From: Hippopus hippopus
Lineage: Eukaryota > Mollusca > Bivalvia > Cardiida > Cardiidae
Reading direction: 5' to 3'
Assembly: GCA_946811185.2 (NCBI GenBank)
Contig: OX328103.1
Location: forward strand, 3,100,001 to 3,164,000
DNA: 64,000 bases
In this document: positions 1 to 12,800 of the stretch, one piece after another
Numbering within the stretch: the first letter of the stretch is position 1
How the letters are laid out: each line of letters opens with the position of its first letter
The notes under the pieces: generated by a model
Databases searched by the model: none
The model's input: only the letters and a program-made list of their open reading frames with translations
Told to the model about the DNA's origin: nothing
Program-made: the position numbers and the translations under genes

Positions 1-1504
1 TTTTTTTGATGGTGTTCCCTTAAAAGGCTACGTAGCCTCTTAAGGTACTTTTAGATTTCGTACCAAAAATCAAAAAAGCATTGTGGGAATGTCAAGTGAC
101 TGGCACGTGACTAATGACGCTTAAATTCCATAACATAACAAACATGTAATTATTTTCCATAATGTCTTCTTTGGACGCTATGTTTGAAGCTTCGTCTGTG
201 TATTTCCGGTATGTAAATGAGCGAGTTGCTCATATAAAAATAGACCGTGTTTCCCGTCGGTGTCGACCTGGGCCGTAGTAAATCTCTAATTTCTGTTGTT
301 GTCGGATGGTTTTCGACTACTGGGGTTTTACGAATGAAAATTAAAAGGCTTTGGGAGTATAAGGATGATTTTTTTGTATTTTTGTAAATTTTCCTCCCAA
401 AATCTGAAGGGCCACCTTTAAGGCAAAAGTGGTTATGCTTGTTACAAGAACAGTAAGATTAGTTCATGTTATTGTAAAAGAATTTCCATATATACATGTA
501 TATAACACTTGCATTATAGAAAGACTTTTTGTATTTAATCTTATTTTCTACTCAAGTTTACACTTAATCTGTGATATTTTTGTAGACAAGATTCTTATAA
601 AAGCCTTTTTCCTCCTAAAACAAAAGATGGGTCTTTGTAATGGCCATTTTTGATATCCGTTTACACTTAATCTGTGACATTTTTGTAGATAAAATCCTTA
701 TTATAAGCTTATTTCCTTCTAGAACAACAGAAGGGTCTCCATAACAGCCTTTGTTGTGCTAGAATACATTTTTGCCAAAAAATGTACATATAATTAGTAT
801 TAGAACTTTGAAAAGGGATAGATAGCTACAGTGTCATTCACCACAGACAGAAATCCTCTTTATTTTGGAATGAGAACTATTTGAAATACATGTATATATC
901 AACATATCCCAGTTTTCTTTAAAACAGTAGAATAATGTTGTTTTTTTTTTGCAAAGCTGGAGATGACAAACAAAATTTAGGAGTGACTTGTAAGTGTTTT
1001 AAACTTCATTTATTGTTTCAAACTGTCTGCATCAGGTACTTTGACTTGTAATTCTAGTGCCACCATGAAATGATTTCCATTGCAGCTACAAATGGAAGCT
1101 ACATGAATTTGCAATTTAGTCTTAGAAGCTGAAGTTTAATACTTCACCAAATAATATCCAATGATTTTATCAGTGGCATGTAAGGTAAAGTTCCAGAACA
1201 AAGAACTGAATATGAACCTTACCTCATAATAAAATTTCAACTCGTGAGTATAAGAATCTGCTTTGCTGAGACATTCTGCACAAAATTGACTTTTAAACTG
1301 CAATCATTTACATGTAGGTGTAATTTTTATTGTTGAAAATGTCGGTAGGTTTTTTTTTTGGCACCCTACATGTTAATGTAGTGTAGGGATTTTTTTTTTT
1401 GATTATAGAAATAGAGCTGTGTGTTTTACTCTGCATATTTGTAAGGTTGCGTCTTACATTCATCTGCAGAGATGTGTGTTATTTAGATTTTCTAATTCCC
1501 TTCT

Positions 1505-1733
1505 TTAACCCTTTACCACACAATTCCGTGTTTTAAGGACCCTAAAGAAGAAAGCTTTTGAAAACATTTGTGGGAAAAGGGAAAAAATGCTTGTAACAAG
1601 CATTTTCTCATTTTCCCACTATGTTTTCTTCCCCTTTACAGAAAGTTTCATCATTTGAGCCACACTTATTTTGTCATATACAAATGCCTTCAATGTAGAA
1701 AAGACTAAAATTTTGCCGTGTGGTAAAGATTAA
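1505..1733. repeat. MITE family A copy with full TTAA ends
   Basis: Starts TTAACCCTTTACCACAC and ends GTGGTAAAGATTAA. The central stem reads ATGCTTGTAACAAGCAT, where other copies have CTGGTAACCAG, so both arms carry matching changes. Confidence 0.85.
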
Positions 1734-1804
1734 TATGCATGATTCATGTTGCATTAACCACATTGTATTTATCTACTAACAATAAAAAAAATTTTTTTTA
1801 GTTT

Positions 1805-2040
1805 AATTAGTTTAAACATATTTATTTTTCATCCATTGAGAAACAAGTGCTAACAACTTATAACAATCTCTCTCTCGATTCTGCTTCCTGGGAACTACAC
1901 CAATACTCGCACAGTATGTGTGGGCCAATGATAAAAAATTTGGAAGTCGACACCTGCTCCTGGGTCTCGAACTTGGGACCTTTTGTTTATGAGGCTGATG
2001 CTCTACCTCACAACCACAGACACCAGCCAAAATATTTTTT
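1805..2040 (-). repeat. tRNA-derived SINE
   Basis: The minus strand has an A-box-like segment (GTGAGGTAGAGCATCAGCC) followed by a B box (AAGTTCGAGACCC), then an unrelated body and an AT-rich tail. The cloverleaf is not complete, so this is a SINE head and not a tRNA gene. Confidence 0.6.
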
Positions 2041-2111
2041 TTAATCTCCCTTGTTGAAATGATAAAGTTATTTTTACTCCTTTTATTTTTCTTTTAATCT
2101 TCTTACTTATC

Positions 2112-2187
2112 TTAACCGTTTACCTCACAATCCTGACTTTTAATGACCCTCAGAAAAAATTTTACTGGTTTTGTGGTAAAGGATTAA
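2112..2187. repeat. Short internal-deletion copy of MITE A
   Basis: Only the two termini remain (TTAACCGTTTACCTCACAAT and TGTGGTAAAGGATTAA), joined without the palindromic core. It shows that the ends alone can persist. Confidence 0.7.
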
Positions 2188-2802
2188 TCAATTGATGAAG
2201 TATGCACAGGCAAACAAACAATCATTCTTTCACATTTACTATCTGTGATTTGACTTAGATAATGAGAAAATGTAAACATGAACATGTCATAGGTTGGGTC
2301 ACAATGTACAAAACAAGGGGAAAAAAAAAACCACAATACTAAACTCTTTGTTTCATCAAAAAATCTTTGACTTGTCAAATTTGAAGGGATTTGCAGATGA
2401 TAAAGATAAATACGTCTTGGAATGATTAGATTTTGTCATTTGATGTAGAAAACCTTGTGGGAAAAGGAGAAAATGCTGGTTACTAGCATTAACATGTTAC
2501 TTAATGGATATTCCGTCTTTTTAAGTAAACTATTTATGCTGGTTACTAGCATTTTCTCCTTTTCCCACACTGTTTTCAAAAGCCTTTTGCAGAGGGTTGT
2601 TCAAATTCAGGATTGTTTGGTGAATAATTAAATGGATTAGTATGCATCTTCATGATCCATTATACCAAGTAAGTCGTCACATAATTATGGATCCATAACT
2701 TCCATTTTGTCTAACAATCAACTGAATCATTAGGTGGAATGGAAAACTGACCAATAGCAAAAAGTTTCAACCCCGTTGCAGGCCTCTTTTGCAGATGCAA
2801 AT

Positions 2803-3031
2803 TATCCATTTACCCCACAGCAAAATTTTAGACCCATCCATATTGAAAGAACTTGAAGAGGAGAAACTAAACATGACTCAAATGATGAGATTTGTAATAG
2901 ACAAAGTAAAAAACATTGTGGGAAAAAGAGAAAATGCTGATTACCAGCATTTTCTCTTTTTCCCGCAATGTTTTCAAAAGCCTCTTTCCTTGGGGTTGTT
3001 AAAAAAACGGGATTGCGTGGTAAAAGGTTAA
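2803..3031. repeat. MITE family A copy
   Basis: Left end CATTTACCCCACAGC, right end GTGGTAAAAGGTTAA, with a central stem of GAGAAAATGCTGATTACC and its complement. Confidence 0.75.
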
Positions 3032-3193
3032 ACCCCATTATTACAAAGCATGGCTTGTAAATAGACTATACCTACTGCACATTCTGTAGATCCAGAAAAG
3101 ACACCCCATACTATGGCACCTGACCAGACAAGATAAATTAATAGGTCAAACATCAATGACGTAGAGACTGATCACATGAAACTGATTATTGTT

Positions 3194-3450
3194 GAAACCG
3201 CTTTAACTTGTCACTACTTTGTTTCTGTAACCATGTTCAGTTTTCCAAAATTTGCCTTATTCTAAACGAAATATTTGTTGAATAAACTGAATAAACTGAT
3301 CTTGTCAGTGGTGTAGAGGTAAAATACCTAGACACATGATTCCAAAGTAAATGTCCTATAAAATCGTAAATTTTTCAGAGATCTATAAATAGTTCACTTA
3401 ATTAAAAGGACGGAATATTCATTAAGTGACATGTTAAAGCGGTTTCACCG
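3194..3450. repeat. Short element with inverted ends
   Basis: GAAACCGCTTTAACTTGTCA near 3196 is matched in inverted orientation by TGACATGTTAAAGCGGTTTC near 3427. An inverted copy of the inner right end (about 35 bp around the ATTCCGTC motif) also sits at about 2487-2522, inside the palindrome centre of a decayed MITE A. Confidence 0.5.
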
Positions 3451-4129
3451 AACATGCATATTGTTTTCCAAAACTTTGTGTTTGTATTTACATGTGAACC
3501 ATACTCTGCCTAAAAGGATTTAATACTTTCCCTTGACACATTCTGCAAAGGAATTCTTCATATAATTTTGGATGCATAAAATCTGTTTTGTATAACAATG
3601 GGCTGATTCATGAGGTACACTGGTCCTTTGACATGCAGAAAATTGACCAATAACAAAAAAGTTTCAACCCAGGTCAGCCTGTGTGGACTGCACAGGCTGA
3701 CCTAGGATGATATCTTTGCAGATTCATTCAGCCCCCTTTTCACTGAGCATGACTCATATACAATTTTTTTATAAACTGATGTTTCAAGAATTCAAACACA
3801 TGCCTTTTGTTTTTTAAAATAATTATGCAAACATTACATGTATGTTGAAGTTGTCTATACCAAATAACTCCATGTATTTTCTCCTTTTCCCACAATGTTT
3901 TCTACCCCTCAAAAGACATATTCTATCATCATATTTATGTCTGTAAATGCTTTCAAAATGCTTTCAAGTTTTTGTCCTCTTGTTAAGGCTAAATCATGAT
4001 AATTTCTGTAACAACCAACAAAGCCACAATATTATAGAACACATAATTATCTAGAAATGATTAACATTACAAGTGTCCAAAATTTTAAACGGAATGTCCA
4101 ATGTGTATTCCTGTGGGCTGATTTGCCTT

Positions 4130-4425
4130 TTTATGGCCTGCAACACGCAAAAAGGGGCATTCGGACATTTGCGTAAAGTGTCGTCTCGGATCAGCCTGCG
4201 CAGTCGTGCAGGCTAATCCGAGCAGCACTTTACGACTACATTAGATTTTGTTCTTCAGTAGACTTGTGCAAAACAGAAAATTACATAAAAACGAAAAGTG
4301 TCGTTTCGGATTAGCCTGTGCGGACTGCGCAGGCTGATCTGAGATGACACTTTACGCAAATGTCCGATTGCCCCTTTTCGCGTGTTGCAGGCCATATATG
4401 AGCCATGCTCTGGGAAAAGGGGTTT
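4130..4425. repeat. Large imperfect palindrome (CGCAGGCTGA family)
   Basis: The left arm begins GGCCTGCAACACGCAAAAAG and the right arm ends CTTTTCGCGTGTTGCAGGCC. Each arm contains its own smaller GC-rich hairpin built on CAGCCTGCGCAG. It looks like a foldback MITE. Confidence 0.7.
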
Positions 4426-5524
4426 TAAATGCATCTCTGTACTGAATTGTACCAAACAAGTCATCACATAATTATGATCCATAAATGCTGGTAACCAGCA
4501 TTTTCTCCTTTTTCCACAATATTTTCAAAAACCTTGTTTTACAGTGTCATTAAAACTTGGGATTGTGTGGTAAAGAGATACTAAAGAAATGAGATTACTG
4601 TCATCATTTCCTCACACAGTCCAGGTTGTCATGCAGGTATGATACACTAGCATATTTATAAGTTATCTGCAAAAACAAAATTGTTTTGCACACAATTATG
4701 AAAATACAAAATGTCACATTTTTTGTTAACTATGTAACCCTTAAAATGCCTTTGACAACAGTAGTTGCCTTTAAGGTCAGTGTAGATCATGATCAGACTG
4801 CACAAAATGTGTAGACTGATCTTTGATCTACACTGTCTGCTAAACACTAGACAAAAGTGACCATGAAATAATAAGTTGGGGCCCTATTTTCTAGAATGAA
4901 TATGTTGAATGGGTTTATTCAGTGCTTCAAGGGCTAATAGGTCTATATATATGGAAAATATATTTATAGATCATGATTTTTAACTCTTTACCAAAAAGCA
5001 AAATTTTGGACTAATCGAACATTGAAAAATTTGCTGTCAACAAATGTGACTCAAGAACTGAAATCCCTCTTTAGGAAAGGTGAAATTCGCTGTGGGAAAA
5101 AGGAGAAAATGCTGGTTACCAGCATTTTCCTCCTATTCCCACAATGTTTCCAAAGCCTTTTTTTTTTTTTTTTCAGATTTCTTTAAAGCAGGATTTTTGG
5201 TATAGGGTTGGCTGGTTTGGTTTATTTCAGAAAGAACAAGTATTTAGAGAACATCTTTTTGTTCTTTACATGATTTTTATCAGTAAAGCAATGAAAAAAG
5301 ACTGAAGTAACAAAACCATTTGAACACAAAATAATATGCAACTCGCTAAAATTCAATACATTAGTGATACAAAATAGAAACATTTGGAGTATATGGAAAC
5401 CGTAAGCTTTCCTGAATTGTATGGAAAACATAGGGGGAAAATATCAACCATTTGTTCCAGCAATTACAAAATACTTCTTTCCCTCAGTCATTTTAATAAG
5501 TCGACCAAGGTATGAACTAATATA

Positions 5525-5782
5525 CTCGAGTCATGCTCTGGCAAAGGGAAGCTTAATGCATCTCTGTGATGCATGATGTCAAGCAAGTCATCATATAATT
5601 ATGGAACCACAAAATCCGTTTCAAACAATCACCTAAATCATAATGTAAACTGGTTCTCTGACAAACAGAAAATTGGCCAAAAGCTAAATGTTTCAGCCCA
5701 GATCAGCCTGTGTGAAGTGCGCAAGCCGACCTGGGTCGATACTTTTTACAGATGCATTAAGCCTCCTTTTCAAAGAGCATGG
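5525..5782. repeat. MITE family B, full length
   Basis: The inverted ends are of the GAGCCATGCTCTGTGAAAAG type. Here they read GAGTCATGCTCTGGCAAAGG at the left and CTTTTCAAAGAGCATGGC at the right. The internal GATCAGCCTG...GACCTGGGTC hairpin and the ATAATTATGGA tract are typical of the family. Confidence 0.7.
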
Positions 5783-5942
5783 CAAAAGAAGAAAATGTTT
5801 CTGAGTATTATTTCCCTTTACCTGGATGTTTTCAAATGTATTTTTGGAGAAAAATTTCTTTCATTTCAGCTATTCAAATTTTAGGAGAATATTTTCAAAC
5901 TATCTGAAGATTTGTGTTGGACTGTTTTATGTTAAACTTGTA

Positions 5943-6583
5943 CCTAACACTGCCAGATTTTAATGACTGAGGAAACAGGCTTTATACACATAGTTGGAAA
6001 GAGAGAAAATGCTGGTTACCAGCATTTGTTCCCTTTCCTGCAATATTTTCTACTCTTCCAAACACAGCATCATTTGAGCCACATTTTAATTTGTCCTCTG
6101 CAAATGCTTCATACATGGATATGTCTACATTTTGGAGTTTGGTAGAGTTAAGCCTTTACTACACAATCCCGACTTTTGAGAAAATTGGCTTTGAAAACAT
6201 TGTTGCAAAAGGAGGAAATGCTGGTAACCAGCATTTTCTCCTTTTTCCAACAATCTTTTCTATCTATTCAAAGACAAATACTATCATTATGAAAAACATA
6301 TGAATTGTTGTCTGTAAATTCCTTCAATGTGGACAAGTCTAAAATGTTGCTGTGTCATAAAGGATTAACCCTTTACAATCCCAAGTTTTAACGACCCTAA
6401 CAGTAAGCCTTTTGAAAACATAATAGGAAAAGGAGAAAATGCTGGTAACCAGCATTTTCTCCTTTTCCTAAAATGTTTTCTGGCCAAAGACAAATCACAT
6501 CATTTGAGTTGTATTTGATTTGTCGTCTGCAAATGCTTTCAATTTGGACAAGTATGAAATTTTGTTGTCTGGTTAAGAGTTAG
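5943..6583. repeat. Three MITE A copies chained on shared TTAA sites
   Basis: The copies run about 5943-6151, 6148-6368 and 6365-6583. Each neighbouring pair shares a single TTAA, so the repeats abut with no spacer. The last one ends on the stop codon of GPAA1. Each copy keeps the palindromic core around GGTAACC or GGTTACC. Confidence 0.8.
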
Positions 6584-6847
6584 GGAACATCACAGAATGA
6601 TATACTCCACATAGTTAACCAATTAGGTAACACAGTAAAACTAAACAAGGTAAACGTGGTGCTGCCAAATAGATATCTGTCAACCATGGAGAGAAGTAAA
6701 CCTCGACTGAGAGCGCTCCATGAATTAACTATAAGATGGATAAAACTCTCTTGACCCTCCTTGTATGTCTCTATCAAAGCTGCCATGAACAGTATGGAGA
6801 GTGGAGAGATGAGTAAGAGCAGGAACTTCTGACACCAGCGAGATAGT
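6580..6847 (-). CDS. GPAA1: GPAA1 last exon, stop codon at a MITE junction
   Basis: Encodes the last two membrane spans. The stop TAA is the complement of 6580-6582. Those three bases are also part of the degenerate TTAA (now TTAG) target copy of the adjoining MITE A, so the 3' UTR begins with transposon sequence. Confidence 0.85.
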
Positions 6848-9800
6848 CTGAAAAGTATAAAATAATATTTTTGATGTGTAGATATAGCCTATAGGGCAAA
6901 ATTTTAGACTTGCCTATTGAAAGCATTTATAGACAACAAACTAAACATTTTTAAAACTAGAACTGTTACAAAGCGGACAAATAACCCCCACCAGCACCTT
7001 GTCACTGAAGCAGCACAATCAGAAATTTTCAAAATCAAGTTCACCTGTGACTTTGACCCTTGGCCCACATGACCCAAAAACAATAGGGCAACTCTTTTGG
7101 TCATGAGCAACACTTGTATAAAGTTTAGGGTCTTAGGCCAAATGGCTTTTGTGTTGGAGCACAGAAACGAAAACCTGGATGGATTGATGGACAGACAGAT
7201 GGATGGACAGACATGGTGAAACCAGTATATCCCCCCATCTACTTCATAGGTAGGGTGTATAATGATATAATTCGTCCTTGAAATGTTATCTGGTAACAAG
7301 GATTTTCTTCTTTCCCACACTGTTTTCTACTCTCTCACAGCAAAATCTCATAATTTCAGCCACATTTAAATTGTCGTCTGCCAACACTTTCATCTGCAAA
7401 TGCTTTCCATTTGGATGACTAAATTTTTGTTGTCAGGAAACCTGCATTTTCTTCTTTTCCCACAATGTTTTCTACTCTCTTGCAGCAAAATCTCATAATT
7501 CTAGTCACATTCAAATTGTCGTCTGCAACTGCTTTCAATTGGGATGACTCCAAATTTTTTTGTTTGGTATGGAGTTAAACACTCTTTCAGCAGAATTTGA
7601 CCAGCTTACCTACTATGAGGAGGATGAATAATCACTGAGGCAGTATTTTCACCTTTTCCAACACTGTTTTCAATGGCTTCTTTCTCTAGACTGTCAAAAC
7701 TTGGGAATGTGCGGCAAAGGCTCAAACAGTATCTCAAAAGATTTTGACCAGCTTACCTGCTATGAGACGGATGAACCATCACAGAAACAGGTACTGTGAT
7801 GACTGCCATGAAGAAGGCTAGAGATATGTTCGTAACAGCTATAGCAAACAGTACTAAGGACTGGAATATCAAGTTGATCGCTTTCAGGAGTACCCAGTCA
7901 AACAGTAATTTCTGGTCCTCATTTGCTTTCCTGTTAATAGATAAAAGATTGAAATCACTTTACACTGACGCTGATCAAATGTGTCTGAGCTGTGCTTTAC
8001 AGACGATGTATCACGACGTACATGCATTGGCTACTGAAACTCCATTGGTTTATCATGGAATACCAAAACTTTCACTGCTTGATTATCGAAGGTAATACTA
8101 ACTAGAGGCACTTGAGCGCCTGTATCGCTCCACAGGCCTGATATTTCTATAATGGCGAAAGGAAGTTTTTAACAATTATCATTCAATCCTGCATTTTAGC
8201 TCACTGAAGAAAAAGGGTATGGAAAAAACATGTGAGAAAAGAAGAAAAAAATGGTAACCAGCATTTTCTTAGTTCCAAAGGAACATTCCTAAGAAATTTG
8301 GTAAAAATCCAGTCAATAGTTTCTGAGGAGAAGTTTTTTGAAGAAAAAAATTACGGACGCACGCACAGACGAAGGGACGGACGAACGGATGGAAGGACGG
8401 ACGACGGACACAATGCCATGACAATAGCTCGCTTGTTAAAGTGGCGTTAAACTCCAATACATCCAACCAACCAATAATCATTCAGTGACGACCGATTACA
8501 GTGCTTACAGCACTTTGATTTTAAAAGGAATTTGGTAGACAACCACCATAGAAACAATTTGGTAGACAACCACCATAGGAACTTACCTGCAAAACAACAA
8601 TGAAATCCAATGAATAGTTTTAGAGAAGAAATTTTTCAAAGATTTTACTTTATACCATAAAAGGAAAATGAGTCTCCCATAAAAGCCATGTTTTTTGACA
8701 GATCATTTTTTTTTTTAAGGAATTCTGTAAACCTGTATCTAAGGAACATTCCTGCAAAATAATAATGCTATCCAAATAGCGGTTTGGGAGGAGAAGATTT
8801 TTAAAGGTTTTTTACTTTGGTTGCCATGGCAACCAGAATTCTTCATGGAACACAATTATTTGAAGGAATTTGAAAGAGGACCATGAAAGGAACATTCCTG
8901 TGAAATTTGGTAAAAATCCAGTCAATAGTTTCTGAGGAGAAGTTTTTTAAAGAAAAAGTTTACGGACGCACGCATGGACGAACGAACGAACGCACGCACG
9001 CACGCACGCACGACGGACACAACGCCATGACAATAGCTCGCTGGCCTTTGGCCAGTGGAGCTAAAAATGGCACATTGGCACATCACCTCTACATCATCAT
9101 TGTATGTGATATAAAGATGTGATGCACCAATGTGCTATTTCTAATAATGGCATCATAATATTGCCTTAAATTTCTACATCTGGGTGTTGTCTGCTCACTA
9201 AAAAATTTGAGTCATAACTTTGACCCTTTACCACACAATCCTGACTGAAAAATCCTGCGGAAGAAGTCCTTCAAAAGCCTTGTTGGACAAAGGGAAAACA
9301 GTGGTAATGCACAACTTTTCCTTTTTGCCACAATATTTTCTATCCTATCAAACAACTTTACATCATGTATACCACTTTTAAGTTTGTCTTCTGCTGATGC
9401 TTCCGATTCAAAGAGCTTAAAATGAGTTGTTTGGTAACTGTTTAACCCCCTCACCAAACAATCCTGAGTTTTACGACCCAGAAAGAGAAGGCTTTGAAAA
9501 TATGGTGGGAAAGGGAGAAAATGCTAAAAAACTAGCATTTTCTCTTTTTTCCACAATGTACGAGGGTTGTTCGATATGTAATGTGTATTGTACGATATCT
9601 CAAAAGCATTCGCCTCAAATAGTGAAATGAACATTACATCCCTTCAAAAAAATTCTCAGCGGTTTGAAATTCATAATTTCAATCTCTGAATCCATTTCTG
9701 AAATGCGTCACGGTACGCTGATTTAGGTAGACCTCTGAGGCACTGACTGATGGCTGAGCCAAGGGCTTGTCGGGACTTGTAACGACGCTCAGATAAGAAC

Positions 9801-12800
9801 TTTTTAAGTTTTGGAAAAAGGAAAAAGTCGCATGGGGCTAGATCTGGAGAGTATGGTCGGTGTGGCAAGACAGTAACCTTCTCTGACTTCAAAAATTGCT
9901 TCACAAGCTCAGATGTATGTGATGGAGCATTATCATGAAGTAGACGAACATGCCTAAATCCTGACACAGGGCGTCGTTTAAGATAACATTTCTTGACCTT
10001 TTTTAGTATAACATCTCGGTAATAACCGACCTGTAACACTTTTGCCCTTCGGCACCAGAATTTGTACGGCTATACCATTGCATGAGAAGAATATGCAATA
10101 AAGAACCTTCTTTTTGCTTGTGCTTCTATTGGCAACTACAGGCCTTCTACCGTGTTTAGTTAGCCATATTTTGTTTCCAATTTTTCTTACTGGTCCGAAA
10201 TAGTGAACCCATGTTTCGTCACCAGTAACAATGTTTGCAAATTGTCTTTGATTGAATTTGGGAAACATTTTGAGCAATTGCTTAGCGGTTTGTACTCGTA
10301 CCCGTTTTTGGTCATCTGTCAATATATGCGGTATCCATCTGGCAGAAATCTTTCATACTTTCAAAATACGCTTCAAAATGAAATGCACCCGCAATAGCGA
10401 TATGCCAACAGCGTTGGCAATATCACAAATCAAGTATCTGCCATCACTTTCAATTATTTCCCTGACTTTTGAGACATTTGCCTTGCCTGTTACAGTCACA
10501 GGTCGGCCAGATTTTGCTGCATCTTTGAAGGGCTCTGTGCCAGTCAGAAATTTCTTTCTCCACCTATGAACTGTCTCATAAGATACCTTATCAGACCCAT
10601 AAACTTCCTCCAATTCAGTAAAAATCTGCTTTACCGAATAACCAAGTTTTGTGCGAACTTTTAGATAGGCTCTAATTTCTTCAATATTCTTAATCCGTTT
10701 CCCAACCATTTTTACAACAGTGGTCAACCACTAGCTCTAATGAAATGACTATAAGTTTAAAACTATGTGGAGCTAAAGGCTCGTGTTTATACTGTTGGAA
10801 AGGTATTGAATAGAGCTATTCAAGCGTATCATCATCCACGAAATCGTTGAAAGCGTTATCGCGCTGTGGTACAATACACATTACATATCAAACAGCCCTC
10901 GTATTCTACCCTGTCAAAGAACTTCACATTATTTACACTACTTTTGAATTTGTCGTCTGCACATGCTTTCAATTTGGAAGACTCTAAAAATATGTTGTTA
11001 GGTAAATGCTTAGCTCTTTACCAAACAACAAAATCTCTGACTTGTCCAAATCCAAAGCATTTGCAGACGAAATATTAAATATGATTCAAACAGTGAAATT
11101 TGTCTTTGAAAGGGTAGAAAACATTTTGGGAAAATGAGAAAATGCTGGTTACCAGCATTTTCTCTTTTTCCCAAGAATGTTTTCAAAAGCTTTTTCTGTC
11201 AGGTTTGTCCAAACTGCAGATTGTGTAGTATAGGATTAAATTAAATTAAGTTCTTACCTTGCCACCAATTTAGGAAAAAAAAGCGATGACGTAAAGAGCG
11301 CCAGATAACCAAAGAAGATTCCGTCTTCAATGTTCATTTTAAATGGTACTGCCATCCCTGCCAGCATTTCTGGTCCAGAGTAACACAGGATTGCAACTAA
11401 AACACTGCTAAACAGTAGAGGTAAGATGGATAGGAAACCTTTTGGGTTATCATCAAACTGAAAATACAAATAAGCAATTTCATTGAAATGATATCCCCCG
11501 CCGAAAAAGACCTTTTCAAAAATTTACATGACCGCGTGACTGAAAATCGCTCCCAGTCGGCCATTTTGCATTGAATCATAAAAAGAGAAAAAGCATAACG
11601 GCGGAATGGATTACTGTAAACATGTATAAAGTTTCACGAAATTCCATCCAATGGTATTGGAGATATTGTCCCGGATGGACACACAGACGGACGGAAGGAT
11701 GGACGGACGGACGGACGGACAACGCTAAAACTATATCCCTCCGACTTTGGCGGGGGATAATAATAAGGCCTTGCAGAGTTTTTATCATTTTTGAATGGAG
11801 TTAAACCTTCACAACACAATCCCGAGTTTTAACGACCCTGAGAAAGAGGGTTTTTGAAAACAATGTGGTAACCAGCATTTTCTCCATTTCCAACAATGTT
11901 TTCTGTCCCATGAGAGGCAAATCTCACCATTTGAGCAACATTTACTTTGTCATCTGCAAATCCTTTGGATTTGAACTTGTCCAAAACTTTGTTGTTTGGT
12001 AAAGAGTTAAACAAAAACAATCAGAAATAAACAAGAATGTGATATTCTATTTATACCACATCTAACTAAAATGTAGATTTTTTGCCAAAAAAAGTGTTCA
12101 TACTGTCGTTCCTCTACGATATGGAGAACAAGAAAATAGGGGAAGCAGCTTTTTACATTATAAAGTAGATCCTAAACTGCAACGCTAATGATTCACATAT
12201 CATTCCCATAAACAAGAGGGCCATAGTGACCCTGAAGTTGCTCACCTGAGCCTTTTGACCAAAAATGACTTATTTCCTATCCTTTTCATATTTTAACCAC
12301 CCAGATTCTGACCAAGTTTCATGAATATTGGACAGAAAATGTGCCCTCTAGAGTGCACACAAGGTACATGTAATTGTTGACACCTGGACGACGCACAGGG
12401 GATGACAGATGATGGACACAGCATGATCACAAAAGCTCAATTTCATGCTCAGGTGAGCTAAAGCAGGCTTTGGTTACCAGCATTTTCTCCTTTCCCACAA
12501 TGTTTTCAACCATATCATAACCATCATATTGTCATAACCATCATTTGACTGATATTCAATATGCTGCCTGTTTCATAATGTTTAGGTATTTTGTCTATGA
12601 GCAACGCATAATGAAACACAAAGAGATTTACTGTATTTGATGGAAAAGAAAACAACTTCAACTTACATCCACATCTTCATCTGACTCCTCATCTATGAGA
12701 TCTTTCAGAGATTCTTTGTTAAGTTTGACACCTGAATCTTCCTCCTCATCCTCCTTATCTGTTCCCTGTTCTGTGGCTTCAACTGTTTCTTCCGGACTGA

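Larger units (their letters stand above)
1..6579. other. Gene-poor left flank, filled with MITEs and a SINE
   Basis: I see no supported coding exon here. The stretch holds a SINE (1805-2040), family A MITEs (1505-1733, 2112-2187, 2803-3031, 4980-5209, and a chain from about 5943 to 6583), decayed A fragments (about 2343-2625, 3875-3970, 4485-4580), family B elements (2637-2800, 3555-3766, 5525-5782), a large inverted repeat (4130-4425) and a family C palindrome (4757-4850). About 1-1500 is AT-rich sequence with no structure I recognise. Confidence 0.7.

Noticed and set aside
6904..7320. Minus-strand open frame of 138 aa
   Set aside because: It falls in a dispersed GGAC-rich repeat within a GPAA1 intron and has no domain or splice support.
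7796..8095. Plus-strand open frame of 99 aa
   Set aside because: The first part is antisense to GPAA1 exon 11 (7757-7930).
10203..10569. Plus-strand open frames over the mariner
   Set aside because: They are antisense shadows of the transposase.
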